From contig QCOH01000004.1 in the NCBI GenBank assembly GCA_003209895.1, forward strand, positions 1 to 64,000: a stretch of 64,000 bases of DNA, written 5' to 3'. The position numbers and the translations under genes were made by a program. Positions 29,871 through 39,168 of this stretch are shown here, piece after piece. The notes under the pieces were generated by a model. That model had not been told where the DNA came from. It saw only the letters and a program-made list of their open reading frames with translations, and did no database searches. Positions within the stretch are counted from its first letter, which is position 1. The number at the start of each line of letters is the position of its first letter. The stretch is from Pelagibacteraceae bacterium AG-430-I06 (lineage in GTDB: Bacteria > Pseudomonadota > Alphaproteobacteria > Pelagibacterales > Pelagibacteraceae).

Positions 29871-30814
29871 TGATTAATAAAAATACAAAAGTTGCTGTAC
29901 TTGGCGCAGGAGCTATGGGTTGTCTCTTCGGCGGTTTATTAGCCGAAAAAGGTTTAAGCGTAGTACTTATTGATGTGTGGAAAGAACACGTAGATGAAAT
30001 AAATAACAAGGGTCTAAAAATGATGGGCCATGGTGGCGATAGAACAGTTAAAATTGAGGCAACTACAGACCCAAAAAAACTACAACCAGTTGATGCTATA
30101 ATTATAATGTGTAAAGCAACAGCTTTAGAACAGGCGCTTACGAACTCGAAGAATATTATTGGAGACAAAACCATGCTTATGTCTTTTCAAAACGGAATAG
30201 GCCACGAGGAAATTATGCAAAATATAGCTGGCAAAGATAAAGTTTTGGGTGGATCAACTACTCAAGCATCTAGTATTCAAGGACCTGGAATTATTCAAAA
30301 CCACGCGAGCTTACCATCTTGGATTGGAGAATATGAAGGTGGTCATAGCGAAAGAGTCAAAAATCTTGCTGAAGTATTTACTGCACATGGGTTAGAAACT
30401 TTTGCAGAAGAGAATATTAAAAGAAGAAAATGGATGAAATTATTTGCACTTACAGCCATAGGTCCTCTTTCAGCAATATTCGATCTTCACCATACTGATC
30501 TTTACATATCTAACAAAAATCAAAATATGTCTCGAAATCTAGGTAAAGAAATAATCTTAGAAACAAGAGAAGTCGCTAAAGCAGATGGTGTTGATGTAAG
30601 TGAAAAAGATTGTCTTGAAATGTTCAACAGAATTATAGACTCAAGACAAACCAATAAATCTTCCATGGCTTTTGATGTACTAAAGCACAGAAAAACTGAG
30701 ATAGATTTTATTAGCGGAGCTGTATCAAGAATTGGAAAAAAACATGGGATTAAAACACCACTAAATGATTTAATGTACAATATTATTAAAATCAAAGAAG
30801 GAATGTATATCTAA
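29870..30814 (+). CDS. Ketopantoate reductase (PanE/ApbA) family protein
   Basis: VAVLGAGAMGCLFGGLLAEKGLSVVLID; SFQNGIGHEE; KRRKWMKL. Confidence 0.88.
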   Translation: MINKNTKVAVLGAGAMGCLFGGLLAEKGLSVVLIDVWKEHVDEINNKGLKMMGHGGDRTVKIEATTDPKKLQPVDAIIIMCKATALEQALTNSKNIIGDKTMLMSFQNGIGHEEIMQNIAGKDKVLGGSTTQASSIQGPGIIQNHASLPSWIGEYEGGHSERVKNLAEVFTAHGLETFAEENIKRRKWMKLFALTAIGPLSAIFDLHHTDLYISNKNQNMSRNLGKEIILETREVAKADGVDVSEKDCLEMFNRIIDSRQTNKSSMAFDVLKHRKTEIDFISGAVSRIGKKHGIKTPLNDLMYNIIKIKEGMYI

Positions 30815-30818
30815 ACCA

Positions 30819-32738
30819 GTGTCAAAAGAAATCATTTGGAAACCATCTAAAGACTTAATTAAAAGCTCTAAACTTACTAAGTTTTTAAATTTTTCAAAAA
30901 CAAAAGATTATGATGATCTTGAAAAAAAAAGCTCGTCTGATCCTGGATGGTTATGGGATAATGTAATTAAATTTGCTGATTTAAAATTTTTTAAACCATA
31001 TTCTAAAATTATGGATGAAAGCAAAGGTATACCTTGGACTAAATGGTGTGTAGATGGCAAAACAAATATCGTACTTAATTGCATTGATCGCCACAAAGAT
31101 AAAGAATTTTTTAAGCAAACTTTTATTTTTTCCGAGAGGGAAGACGGAGAAGAAGACTCAATTACTTATGAAGAATTTGATAAAAGAATCTCAAAGGTTG
31201 GAAATACATTAAAAAATAATGGTTTCAAAAAAGGTGATGTAATAGCACTCTATATGCCTCAATTTATTGAAACCTATATTGCTTACTTTGCTATTTTAAA
31301 AATAGGTTGTATCGTTTTGCCTCTCTTCTCTGGTTACGGCTCTAAAGCTGTAATTGAAAGATTAAATATTTCAAAGGCAAAAGGTATTTTCACAGTAGAT
31401 AAAACTTTTAGAAAAGCAAAAGAAATAAGAATGTTTGATCAAATAAAAGATGATCTGAACCAAGTTAATTCATTAGTAAAAATATTCCTTTTGGGAAATG
31501 ACAAAGGTAAAAAAATATTTAATTGGAGTAACTTTGAAAATGTATCAGATAAATTAAAAACGGAAGAAATGAATGCTGAAGATCCAGCTATAATACATTT
31601 TACCTCTGGTACCACAGGAAAACCAAAAGGATGTGTTTATACCCACATAGGCCTTGTAGCAAAAATGGCATTTGATGAAGGAATACTAGCTGACTTTAAA
31701 CAGACCGACGTTCATTTATGTATGGCAGATATGGGTTGGATGGTTGGATCGAAATCAGCAACTATTGCATCATCACACGGTGCTAAAATGATAATTGCAG
31801 AAGGTGTTCCAGATTTTCCAAATGAATTAAGATTTTGGAAATTAATTGAAAAATATAAAGTATCTTGGACCGAGTTATCCCCTGCATTAATTAGAAATCA
31901 AATGACAAAAAATGAAATACTTTTTAAAAATTTAAATTTAGATTCATTAAGAATTGTTTGTACAGGCGGGGAACCATGGACAGAAAAACCATGGAAGTGG
32001 TTATTTGAATTTATTGGTAAATCAAAAGTACCTATTATGAATTCAGCTGGTGGAACCGAGGTATCTGGATCTATACTGCACTGTTGCTTGCATAGACCCT
32101 TTAAAGTTGGTTCTTTTAATGCACCCATTCCTGGAATGAGTGCAGATATTGTGGATTCAAAAGGCGAAAAAGTATCTGCTGATCAAATGGGAGAATTGGT
32201 AATGAGAAAATCATCAATAGGATTAACTAAAAGTTTATGGAATGATGATGAAAGATACATACAGAATTATTGGAACGTAATAAAAAATGACTTATGGGTT
32301 CATGGCGATTTAGCTAGTAAGGATAAAGACGGTCACTGGTATCTTCACGGTAGGTCAGACGATACAATTAAAATTTCAGGTAAAAGAATTGGTCCATCAG
32401 AGTTAGAAAGTGTAATTGTCAAAAGTGGTAAAGTCAAAGAGGCTGCGGCCGTTGGAATTCCAGATGAAGGAAAAGGATCTAAGATAATTTTATCTATAGT
32501 TCCTCTTGAAAGTGAAAAAAACCCTAAAGAAAACTTGTTTATTGATTTAATTATAAAAGATTTAGGAAAATCATTTAAGCCTGATAAAGTAATATTTGTT
32601 AAGGATTTACCTAAAACAAGAAATATGAAAATAATGAGGAGAGTAATAAAATCGTGTTTAACAAATGAGGACCCTGGCGATATTTCAACTTTATTAAACC
32701 CAGAGTCAGTAGAGGAAATAAAACAGCATGCAATTTAA
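30819..32738 (+). CDS. AMP-forming acetyl/acyl-CoA synthetase family protein
   Basis: IIHFTSGTTGKPKGCVYTH; SAGGTEVSG; WVHGDLASKDKDGHWYLHGRSDDTIKISGKRIGPSELES; GTG start. Confidence 0.9.
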   Translation: MSKEIIWKPSKDLIKSSKLTKFLNFSKTKDYDDLEKKSSSDPGWLWDNVIKFADLKFFKPYSKIMDESKGIPWTKWCVDGKTNIVLNCIDRHKDKEFFKQTFIFSEREDGEEDSITYEEFDKRISKVGNTLKNNGFKKGDVIALYMPQFIETYIAYFAILKIGCIVLPLFSGYGSKAVIERLNISKAKGIFTVDKTFRKAKEIRMFDQIKDDLNQVNSLVKIFLLGNDKGKKIFNWSNFENVSDKLKTEEMNAEDPAIIHFTSGTTGKPKGCVYTHIGLVAKMAFDEGILADFKQTDVHLCMADMGWMVGSKSATIASSHGAKMIIAEGVPDFPNELRFWKLIEKYKVSWTELSPALIRNQMTKNEILFKNLNLDSLRIVCTGGEPWTEKPWKWLFEFIGKSKVPIMNSAGGTEVSGSILHCCLHRPFKVGSFNAPIPGMSADIVDSKGEKVSADQMGELVMRKSSIGLTKSLWNDDERYIQNYWNVIKNDLWVHGDLASKDKDGHWYLHGRSDDTIKISGKRIGPSELESVIVKSGKVKEAAAVGIPDEGKGSKIILSIVPLESEKNPKENLFIDLIIKDLGKSFKPDKVIFVKDLPKTRNMKIMRRVIKSCLTNEDPGDISTLLNPESVEEIKQHAI

Positions 32739-33498
32739 AGATATAATATATGAAGTTAAAAGTGATTATGCTTATGTAACTATAAATAGACCCAAAGTAT
32801 TAAACGCGTTCACACCCGTCACTCTTCAAGAATTGAAAACTGCTTTAGATAGTGCTGAAAAAGATAAAAATGTTGGCGTAATTATTTTATCTGGCGCTGG
32901 GGATAGAGCTTTTTGTGCAGGAGGAGATATGAACTGGGAAAGTTCAAAAGAATTTCAAGACCATGAATATGAATTTCATATCCACTTAACAAAATGTAGT
33001 AAACCAATTATTGCAAAAGTAGATGGATATGCAATTGGAGGAGGAAACCATATGGCATATTTCTGCGATCTGACAATTGCTAGTGAGAATTCAATTTTTG
33101 GACAAAACGGACCAAGGGTTGGTTCACCCGCGGGTGGAGCAATCGTTGCTCACTCTGCGAATATTTTAGGTCATAAACGTGCAAGAGAAATGTGGATGAC
33201 GTGCAAACGATATTCCGCAAAAGAGATGATGAATTGGGGATTAGTCAACTCTGTTGTAAAAAGAGAAAAATTAGATGAGGAAGTTAAAAAATATGGGGAT
33301 GAAATATTAAAAGGAGCACCCACTTGTATAAAGATTTTAAAGGCTAGTTTTAGAAAACAGTTTGAAGAAATTTTAAAAATTACCCAAAAAGGTATGGTTG
33401 AAGAAGTTGCTCCTGGTTATTTTAAAACTGGTGAACAGACAGAAGGCGCTAAAGCCTTTCTAGAAAAAAGAAAGCCAAATTTCAAAAAATTTAGATAA
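32728..33498 (+). CDS. Crotonase-superfamily protein, MenB/BadI-like
   Basis: AFCAGGDMNW, DGYAIGGGNHMAYFCDLTIAS, FGQNGPRVGSPAGG, GHKRAREMWMTCKRYSAKEMMNWGLVN, EKRKPNFKKF tail. Confidence 0.85.
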   Translation: MQFKDIIYEVKSDYAYVTINRPKVLNAFTPVTLQELKTALDSAEKDKNVGVIILSGAGDRAFCAGGDMNWESSKEFQDHEYEFHIHLTKCSKPIIAKVDGYAIGGGNHMAYFCDLTIASENSIFGQNGPRVGSPAGGAIVAHSANILGHKRAREMWMTCKRYSAKEMMNWGLVNSVVKREKLDEEVKKYGDEILKGAPTCIKILKASFRKQFEEILKITQKGMVEEVAPGYFKTGEQTEGAKAFLEKRKPNFKKFR

Positions 33499-34652
33499 TG
33501 AAAAAAATTTTTTTTTTATTCATTCTATTATTTTACACACCTGCTAATTCTGCTGAAGTAAGTAAAAAAGAATGGAATAAAAAATTTCCTAACGTATCTT
33601 ATCCAAAAGATAATTGCGAAAAATGTAGTAGAGCTCACGCTGATTGGGCTTATGGATGGTATAGAAAAGCTACTTTAATGAATAGAGATTATAAATCAAA
33701 TGGTGGACTAAAATCTCTTAATTTTAACAAATCTAAAAATCCATCTAAGATTAAAAAAAATATAAATAGTTTACCTAAAAATATTTTCAATTTTGTAAAT
33801 AATCGAGACATTATGAGTTTAATGGTCTACGAAAACGGTGAACTAATTTACAATTGGAAAAGGGACTATGTTGATAATAGTAAACCTATAAACGGAGAAA
33901 GTAGATCTAAATCAATTGTTGGTGTTGTGGTAGCAACTTTAAAATGCCAAAATAAAATTGATCTTAATAAAAATCATTCATTCTATACAAAAGAATTAAA
34001 AGATTCTTACTACGGAAATGTTACTGTTCTTCAATCATTAAATATGATGGCCCGTGACGAGTACATAGTTGGCTATGAATTAAATGAGATACACAGAAAA
34101 AAAATTGATATACTAACAAAAGCTAATAAATATCGAAGCGATTTAGAATCACCAGGCGAAAATAAATTTAGATATCACAATATTAACACTGATTTAATTA
34201 TGCTAGATCTATTTAATATCTTGAAAGGGAAAAAGGGTTTCAAAAAGTGGTTCGAAAAAAATATAGTTGAACCTGCTGGCTTCTCAAATAAGTCAAAACT
34301 TTTACTAGACAAAAAAGGCAACGGTATAGGTTCTTCAAGTTTTTACCTTTCAAGAGAGGATTGGATGAGATTTGGAGTTTATACTATGTCTTTACTTAAT
34401 GATCCCAATAAATGTGAGGGTAAGTTTTTAAGAGACTCATTTAATAAAGCTCCAAAAACTTTTAAAAAATTTGCACCTAATTATGCTATGCAGTTTTGGC
34501 TAAATGGATATGGCGTAAAAGATCTCGTTCAGATGCGGGGACACGGTTTAAGGCTTTCATTATTAGACTGGAAGAATAATAGAATAATTCAAACTAACGG
34601 GTTTGCTATAAGCTGGAAACCTCAAAAATTAATAGATCTTATTTGGAATTGA
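33498..34652 (+). CDS. Exported beta-lactamase-family (class C-type) serine hydrolase
   Basis: Signal peptide MKKIFFLFILLFYTPANSA; SRSK as SxxK motif (GESRSKSIVGVVVA); C-terminal MRGHGLRL. Confidence 0.7.
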   Translation: MKKIFFLFILLFYTPANSAEVSKKEWNKKFPNVSYPKDNCEKCSRAHADWAYGWYRKATLMNRDYKSNGGLKSLNFNKSKNPSKIKKNINSLPKNIFNFVNNRDIMSLMVYENGELIYNWKRDYVDNSKPINGESRSKSIVGVVVATLKCQNKIDLNKNHSFYTKELKDSYYGNVTVLQSLNMMARDEYIVGYELNEIHRKKIDILTKANKYRSDLESPGENKFRYHNINTDLIMLDLFNILKGKKGFKKWFEKNIVEPAGFSNKSKLLLDKKGNGIGSSSFYLSREDWMRFGVYTMSLLNDPNKCEGKFLRDSFNKAPKTFKKFAPNYAMQFWLNGYGVKDLVQMRGHGLRLSLLDWKNNRIIQTNGFAISWKPQKLIDLIWN

Positions 34653-34653
34653 T

Positions 34654-35742
34654 ATGAAAATTAAATCAATCAAAGCAATCACTTTGAGTATGCCATTCAG
34701 CCATGGAGGAAAGAAAGTAATTTTTCATGGAAAAGAATGGAAAAGTTTAGAATTTAACTTAGTAAAAATTGAAACTGACAAAGGTATTACCGGTTGGGGT
34801 GAGGCTTTTGGTTATACAAGTTGGAAAGCTGTAAAAATTGCTATTGAGGATATGGTTGCTCCACTACTCGTTGGAAAAGATATCATCAATATACCAGAGC
34901 TTCTTTTAACACTTCAAAAATCTTTACATTTATTTGGTAGATACGGGATTACAATGTTTGCGATATCTGGAGTTGAAATAGCATTGTGGGATGCTTTAGG
35001 AAAAGAAAAAAATAAGCCAATCCACGAATTATTAGGAAAAAAAAATAAAGATTTATTTAAAGCCTATTCTAGCCTTTTTAGATATGGAGATCCAAAAATT
35101 ATTGAACAAAAATGTAAACAATCATTAGACGATGGTTATCAAGCTATAAAATTACATGAAATAGAAAATAATTGTATTGAAGCTGGAAGAAAAGGCACAG
35201 GCAATCTTCCTTTAATGTTAGATACTAACTGTCCTTGGACTTATGAGGAAACTCTAGCCAAAAAAGATTTTTTAAAAAATATGAAGCTTACTTGGTTAGA
35301 GGAACCTATATATCCACCAGAAGATTATGAAGCTCTTGCTAAATTAAATAAAGAGCTTGGAATACCAATAGCATGTGGAGAGAATGCATGTACAGAATTT
35401 GAGTTTAAGTCAATGATTAAGCAAAAAGCTGCTACATATATTCAGCCGTCAGTAATTAAAGTTGGTGGTATTTACGAAATGTATAAAATTATAAAACATG
35501 CAGAAAAAAATAATATTTCTGTAATGCCTCATACTGCTTATTTTGGACCAGGATTTCTTGCCACTCTTCAACTAGCATCCTTGATGAAAAAAGAAACATA
35601 TATAGAGAGATTTTACCTTGATATTGACCAAGAGTTCTACCCAAATTTTAAAAAAGCTATGAATGGAAAATATAAATTACCCTCAGGTCCTGGCTTAGGT
35701 ATTGACTTAGACTATAAAAGGTTAAGTAAATATGAAATATAG
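34654..35742 (+). CDS. Mandelate racemase/muconate lactonizing enzyme (enolase superfamily)
   Basis: LVKIETDKGITGWGEAFGY; GYQAIKLH; LMLDTNCPWT; WLEEPIYPPEDYE; IACGENACTEFEF. Confidence 0.9.
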   Translation: MKIKSIKAITLSMPFSHGGKKVIFHGKEWKSLEFNLVKIETDKGITGWGEAFGYTSWKAVKIAIEDMVAPLLVGKDIINIPELLLTLQKSLHLFGRYGITMFAISGVEIALWDALGKEKNKPIHELLGKKNKDLFKAYSSLFRYGDPKIIEQKCKQSLDDGYQAIKLHEIENNCIEAGRKGTGNLPLMLDTNCPWTYEETLAKKDFLKNMKLTWLEEPIYPPEDYEALAKLNKELGIPIACGENACTEFEFKSMIKQKAATYIQPSVIKVGGIYEMYKIIKHAEKNNISVMPHTAYFGPGFLATLQLASLMKKETYIERFYLDIDQEFYPNFKKAMNGKYKLPSGPGLGIDLDYKRLSKYEI

Positions 35743-36373
35743 ATCAGTTTTATTTGTTCCTGGTCATGAGGAAAAAAAAATAAAAAAAGCATATACTTTA
35801 GACGCTGATCTAGTTGTAATTGATTTAGAATCTACAGTTCCTGATAATGAAAAACAAAATGCAAGGAAAATTATTAAAAATTGCAAAGTAGATAAAAAAA
35901 AAACTTATATCAGGATTAACAATATTGAAGATTTAGACTTTGTAGTTAAAGAGGAATTTATTGGTATTTTTCTTCCTTTTACCGAAAGCAGAGAACAACT
36001 TTTAAATATTGATAAAATTTTAAAATCAAACGAAAAGCTTAAAACAGATATAATTCCGATTATAGAAAGTGAAAAGGGAATTGAAAACCTTAAGGAAATT
36101 TGTGAGTTTAAAGAAAGAATAAAAGTTATCTCTTTTGGATCACATGATTTAGCTAAATCTATTAATCTTAAAGTATCTGATGATGAAAATGAAATTCTTA
36201 ATTATAGAAAACTTATAGTCTCACATTCAAAAGACCCTATTGATACTTCATATCTTAATTTCAAAGATTTAATAGGTTTTGAGAAGTCATGTAATTTAGC
36301 CAAGAGCATCGGGTTTGCTGGAAAAGCTTGTATCCATCCTGGACAAGTTGATATATCAAATAAAATATTTTAA
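35732..36373 (+). CDS. HpcH/HpaI (citrate lyase beta subunit-like) family protein
   Basis: RSVLFVPGHEEKKIKKAYTLDADLVVIDLESTVPDNEKQNAR; IIPIIESEKGIENL; GFAGKACIHPGQV. Confidence 0.9.
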   Translation: MKYRSVLFVPGHEEKKIKKAYTLDADLVVIDLESTVPDNEKQNARKIIKNCKVDKKKTYIRINNIEDLDFVVKEEFIGIFLPFTESREQLLNIDKILKSNEKLKTDIIPIIESEKGIENLKEICEFKERIKVISFGSHDLAKSINLKVSDDENEILNYRKLIVSHSKDPIDTSYLNFKDLIGFEKSCNLAKSIGFAGKACIHPGQVDISNKIF

Positions 36374-37413
36374 TGAAAAATAAAACCAAAATAGCCGTGG
36401 TTGGTATTGGGTTAATGGGCAGCCAACATTTAATAGCTATTAAAAATTCTAAAAAAGCAGTTTTGCATTCAATAGTGGATATAAACGAAAGGTCAAGAGC
36501 GCACGCCAAAAAGTTTAACGTTCCATTTTACAAAAACTCATCAGCATTAATTAAAAACAATAAACCTGACGCTGTGATTGTTGCAACACCTAATCAATTT
36601 CATGAAAAGCATACTATAAGCTTTTTAAATGCTAAAATTCCTGTTTTATTAGAAAAACCAATCTCTAGTAACATCCAAAAAGCCAAAAAAATTATTTCAT
36701 CTTCAAGAAAAAATAAGACTCATTTACTAATTGGATATCACAGGCGGCACAATTCAATTTCAACAAAAGTTAAAAATAAAATAAATAATGGTAAATTAGG
36801 AAAAATAGTATCAATTAATGTTATGTGTTGGTTATATAAAAATAAAGAATGGTTTAAAGAAAAATGGAGAGTAAAAAAGGGCGGAGGGCCTCTTGGTATA
36901 AATCTTGTTCATGATATCGATTTAATTTGTTATTTGTTAGGACCTGTTGAGTATGTACAGGCATCATCTTCTAATAAAATCAGAAAATATGATGTTGAAG
37001 ATACAGCGGTAGTAAATTTTGTTTTTAAATCAGGAGCATTAGGTGTTCTGAGCGTTTCAGACACAATAGTATCACCGTGGAGTTACGAATTAACCGCAGG
37101 TGAAAACCCCGCTTATCCAATAACAAATCAATCTGCTTACTACATTGGTGGTACAAAAAGCTCAATACAATTTCCAAATTATAAAGAGTGGTACAATAAA
37201 AAAGAGAGAAGTTGGTGGAAGCCAATATTACATAAAGATGAGAGCACTCGCGAAAGTAGATATACACTTACAAACCAGATTAATCATTTATGTGATGTTG
37301 TTAATAAAAAAACAAAACCTAAAATTACCGGAGAAGATGGTTTGTTATCACTTAAAATATTCGCAGCAATTATTAAAAGCGCAAAAACAGGAAAAAAAGT
37401 AAAAATTAAATAA
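36373..37413 (+). CDS. Gfo/Idh/MocA family oxidoreductase
   Basis: IAVVGIGLMGSQHLIAIKNS; IPVLLEKPISSN; GYHRRHN. Confidence 0.9.
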   Translation: MKNKTKIAVVGIGLMGSQHLIAIKNSKKAVLHSIVDINERSRAHAKKFNVPFYKNSSALIKNNKPDAVIVATPNQFHEKHTISFLNAKIPVLLEKPISSNIQKAKKIISSSRKNKTHLLIGYHRRHNSISTKVKNKINNGKLGKIVSINVMCWLYKNKEWFKEKWRVKKGGGPLGINLVHDIDLICYLLGPVEYVQASSSNKIRKYDVEDTAVVNFVFKSGALGVLSVSDTIVSPWSYELTAGENPAYPITNQSAYYIGGTKSSIQFPNYKEWYNKKERSWWKPILHKDESTRESRYTLTNQINHLCDVVNKKTKPKITGEDGLLSLKIFAAIIKSAKTGKKVKIK

Positions 37414-38176
37414 AATCTAAATTTATTTTACCTAATGATCTAAAGTCGACTTTAAGTTTGTCGCCTTTATTGACTTTAAAAGGCTGTATAACCGAACCAG
37501 TCATAAACCAATCACCCTTTTTAAAAGTTACAGGATCATCTTTAAACTCATCAATTATACATTTAATTGCTATTTTTGGACCAGCTCGCTTTTCTCCTTT
37601 AAAAAAAGGTTCTGTTACTTTTCCATTTAAATTTATTTCAACTTGAATTGTGTCTAAGTCAACTTTATCCAGATTTTGTATTTTATCTCCAACAACTATT
37701 GCTCCAGCACCACCATTATCTGCAATATTTAAATTCATCATTCCAACTGGATCTAAACCTTTTTTAGAATCTGAATGAACTCTTGTAGATACAAGTTCTA
37801 AAGCTATATAAGCCTCGTAGTTTCCTATTTTATTTTCAGCACCAGGTACCATTTTTGTATCCTCTAAAAATTTTAAACAAAATTCACATTCAAGAATACA
37901 ATCAGGTACTTTACTGTATTCAATTTTTGACGGGTTTATTAAAACTGTTTCATCTATAATTTTTCCAATCATGGGACCTTCGACTTTTGCACCGTCCTGT
38001 AAATTCTTTGATACTAATCCAATTTTCCAGCCAACTGTTTTTTTCTTTAAGACAGCATGAAATTGTTTTTGAATTGCGTGAGAATCTTCTCTATTTTTTG
38101 GAAGTTCATCTGATTTAAGTTGAATTAAATCTCTTTTTATCCATGCATCTGCCAATTTTTCTGCTAATGTACTCAT
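37406..38176 (-). CDS. 2-keto-4-pentenoate hydratase (MhpD/FAH-like) family protein
   Basis: VGWKIGLVSKNLQ, GPMIGKI, ECEFCLKF, YIALELVSTRV, GDWFMTGSVIQPFKVNKGDKLKVDFRSLG. Confidence 0.83.
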   Translation of the reverse strand: MSTLAEKLADAWIKRDLIQLKSDELPKNREDSHAIQKQFHAVLKKKTVGWKIGLVSKNLQDGAKVEGPMIGKIIDETVLINPSKIEYSKVPDCILECEFCLKFLEDTKMVPGAENKIGNYEAYIALELVSTRVHSDSKKGLDPVGMMNLNIADNGGAGAIVVGDKIQNLDKVDLDTIQVEINLNGKVTEPFFKGEKRAGPKIAIKCIIDEFKDDPVTFKKGDWFMTGSVIQPFKVNKGDKLKVDFRSLGKINLDFI

Positions 38177-38193
38177 ATCCTATAAGTAATCAC

Positions 38194-39168
38194 ATGAAGC
38201 TGAAATTTGAAAGTGGAAAATTCGCAACACCTTCTCTAGAAGATGTAAAAAAAGCATTGTTAATTGGACTAAAAGAGAATTACGAACAAGTAAATATTGA
38301 AGTTGTCGACTGCCCAAACTTAAAAGATTGGGGATGTCCATCTGAGGGAATTTCTGGGAATGAAAAAATAATAGATGTAGGGGGAGAACCTTATATGCAC
38401 GATAAAAGATACATTGGTACAGAATTCGATTATAAGGAAATTGCTAAAAATATTGGCTCAGAAAAATCTTATGCATTAGGTGCCGGATCTGGAGCTATGT
38501 CTTGTTTACAGGGACACTGTGGCGAGTTGGTTATTAATGAAAATTTTATTACCTCAGAGTCAAAATCTATAATCGCGAGAGTCGGAAAGAATAAAGAGTG
38601 TATAGTTAGTAAATACACTGCAAAAAAGCACGGAGGTTTATCAAATATTTATTACTCAGATGGAAAAAAAGGAAAGGTAATTCAAATAAAAATTAAAAAA
38701 AGAATAGGAAAGCAAGGGTCTTTATCTCAAGCGATGAGACAATCATTAAAAACCCATCTTCCAGTAAAGGGTAATAGCCATGTAGCTTTAGCAGGTATCA
38801 TTAGAATTCTTAATGGAAAAATAAAATCACACGTTCAACCAGATTATGATGATGTTAAAATTGATTACTATGATCCAAATCAAATGAAGTGCGTAAAAGA
38901 CTTTTTACAATTTTATGAACCTGTAGGACCAGAGCTACAATGTTACTCAGTACTTTGGACTGGAGATCCTACTGGTGGTAATTTAAATCTTAGAGAGTCA
39001 GGCGAACATACTCATTTTCATTCTTATAAACATTTGAAAGATGCAGGACATTATCATTTTGATGTTTCACCTGAAGAAATTAACTATATTGGGTATTTTA
39101 ATATTCCGAAAGAAGTGCATAGAGTTAACAATATTTATAAAGAATTAACCAATAAAAAATCAGCTTAA
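38194..39168 (+). CDS. DUF1907 / C11orf54 (PTD012)-like putative metal-dependent ester hydrolase
   Basis: MKLKFESGKFATPSLEDVKKALLIGLKENYEQVNIEVVDCPNL; YALGAGSGAM; C-terminal EHTHFHSYKHLKDAGHYHFDVSPEEINYIGYF His cluster; recalled similarity to human C11orf54 EHTHFF...GGHYHYDTTPD..EYLGYF. Confidence 0.8.
   Translation: MKLKFESGKFATPSLEDVKKALLIGLKENYEQVNIEVVDCPNLKDWGCPSEGISGNEKIIDVGGEPYMHDKRYIGTEFDYKEIAKNIGSEKSYALGAGSGAMSCLQGHCGELVINENFITSESKSIIARVGKNKECIVSKYTAKKHGGLSNIYYSDGKKGKVIQIKIKKRIGKQGSLSQAMRQSLKTHLPVKGNSHVALAGIIRILNGKIKSHVQPDYDDVKIDYYDPNQMKCVKDFLQFYEPVGPELQCYSVLWTGDPTGGNLNLRESGEHTHFHSYKHLKDAGHYHFDVSPEEINYIGYFNIPKEVHRVNNIYKELTNKKSA

Noticed and set aside
37145-37402. 85-aa ORF inside the Gfo/Idh/MocA gene
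   Set aside because: Alternate-frame overlap with no motif.
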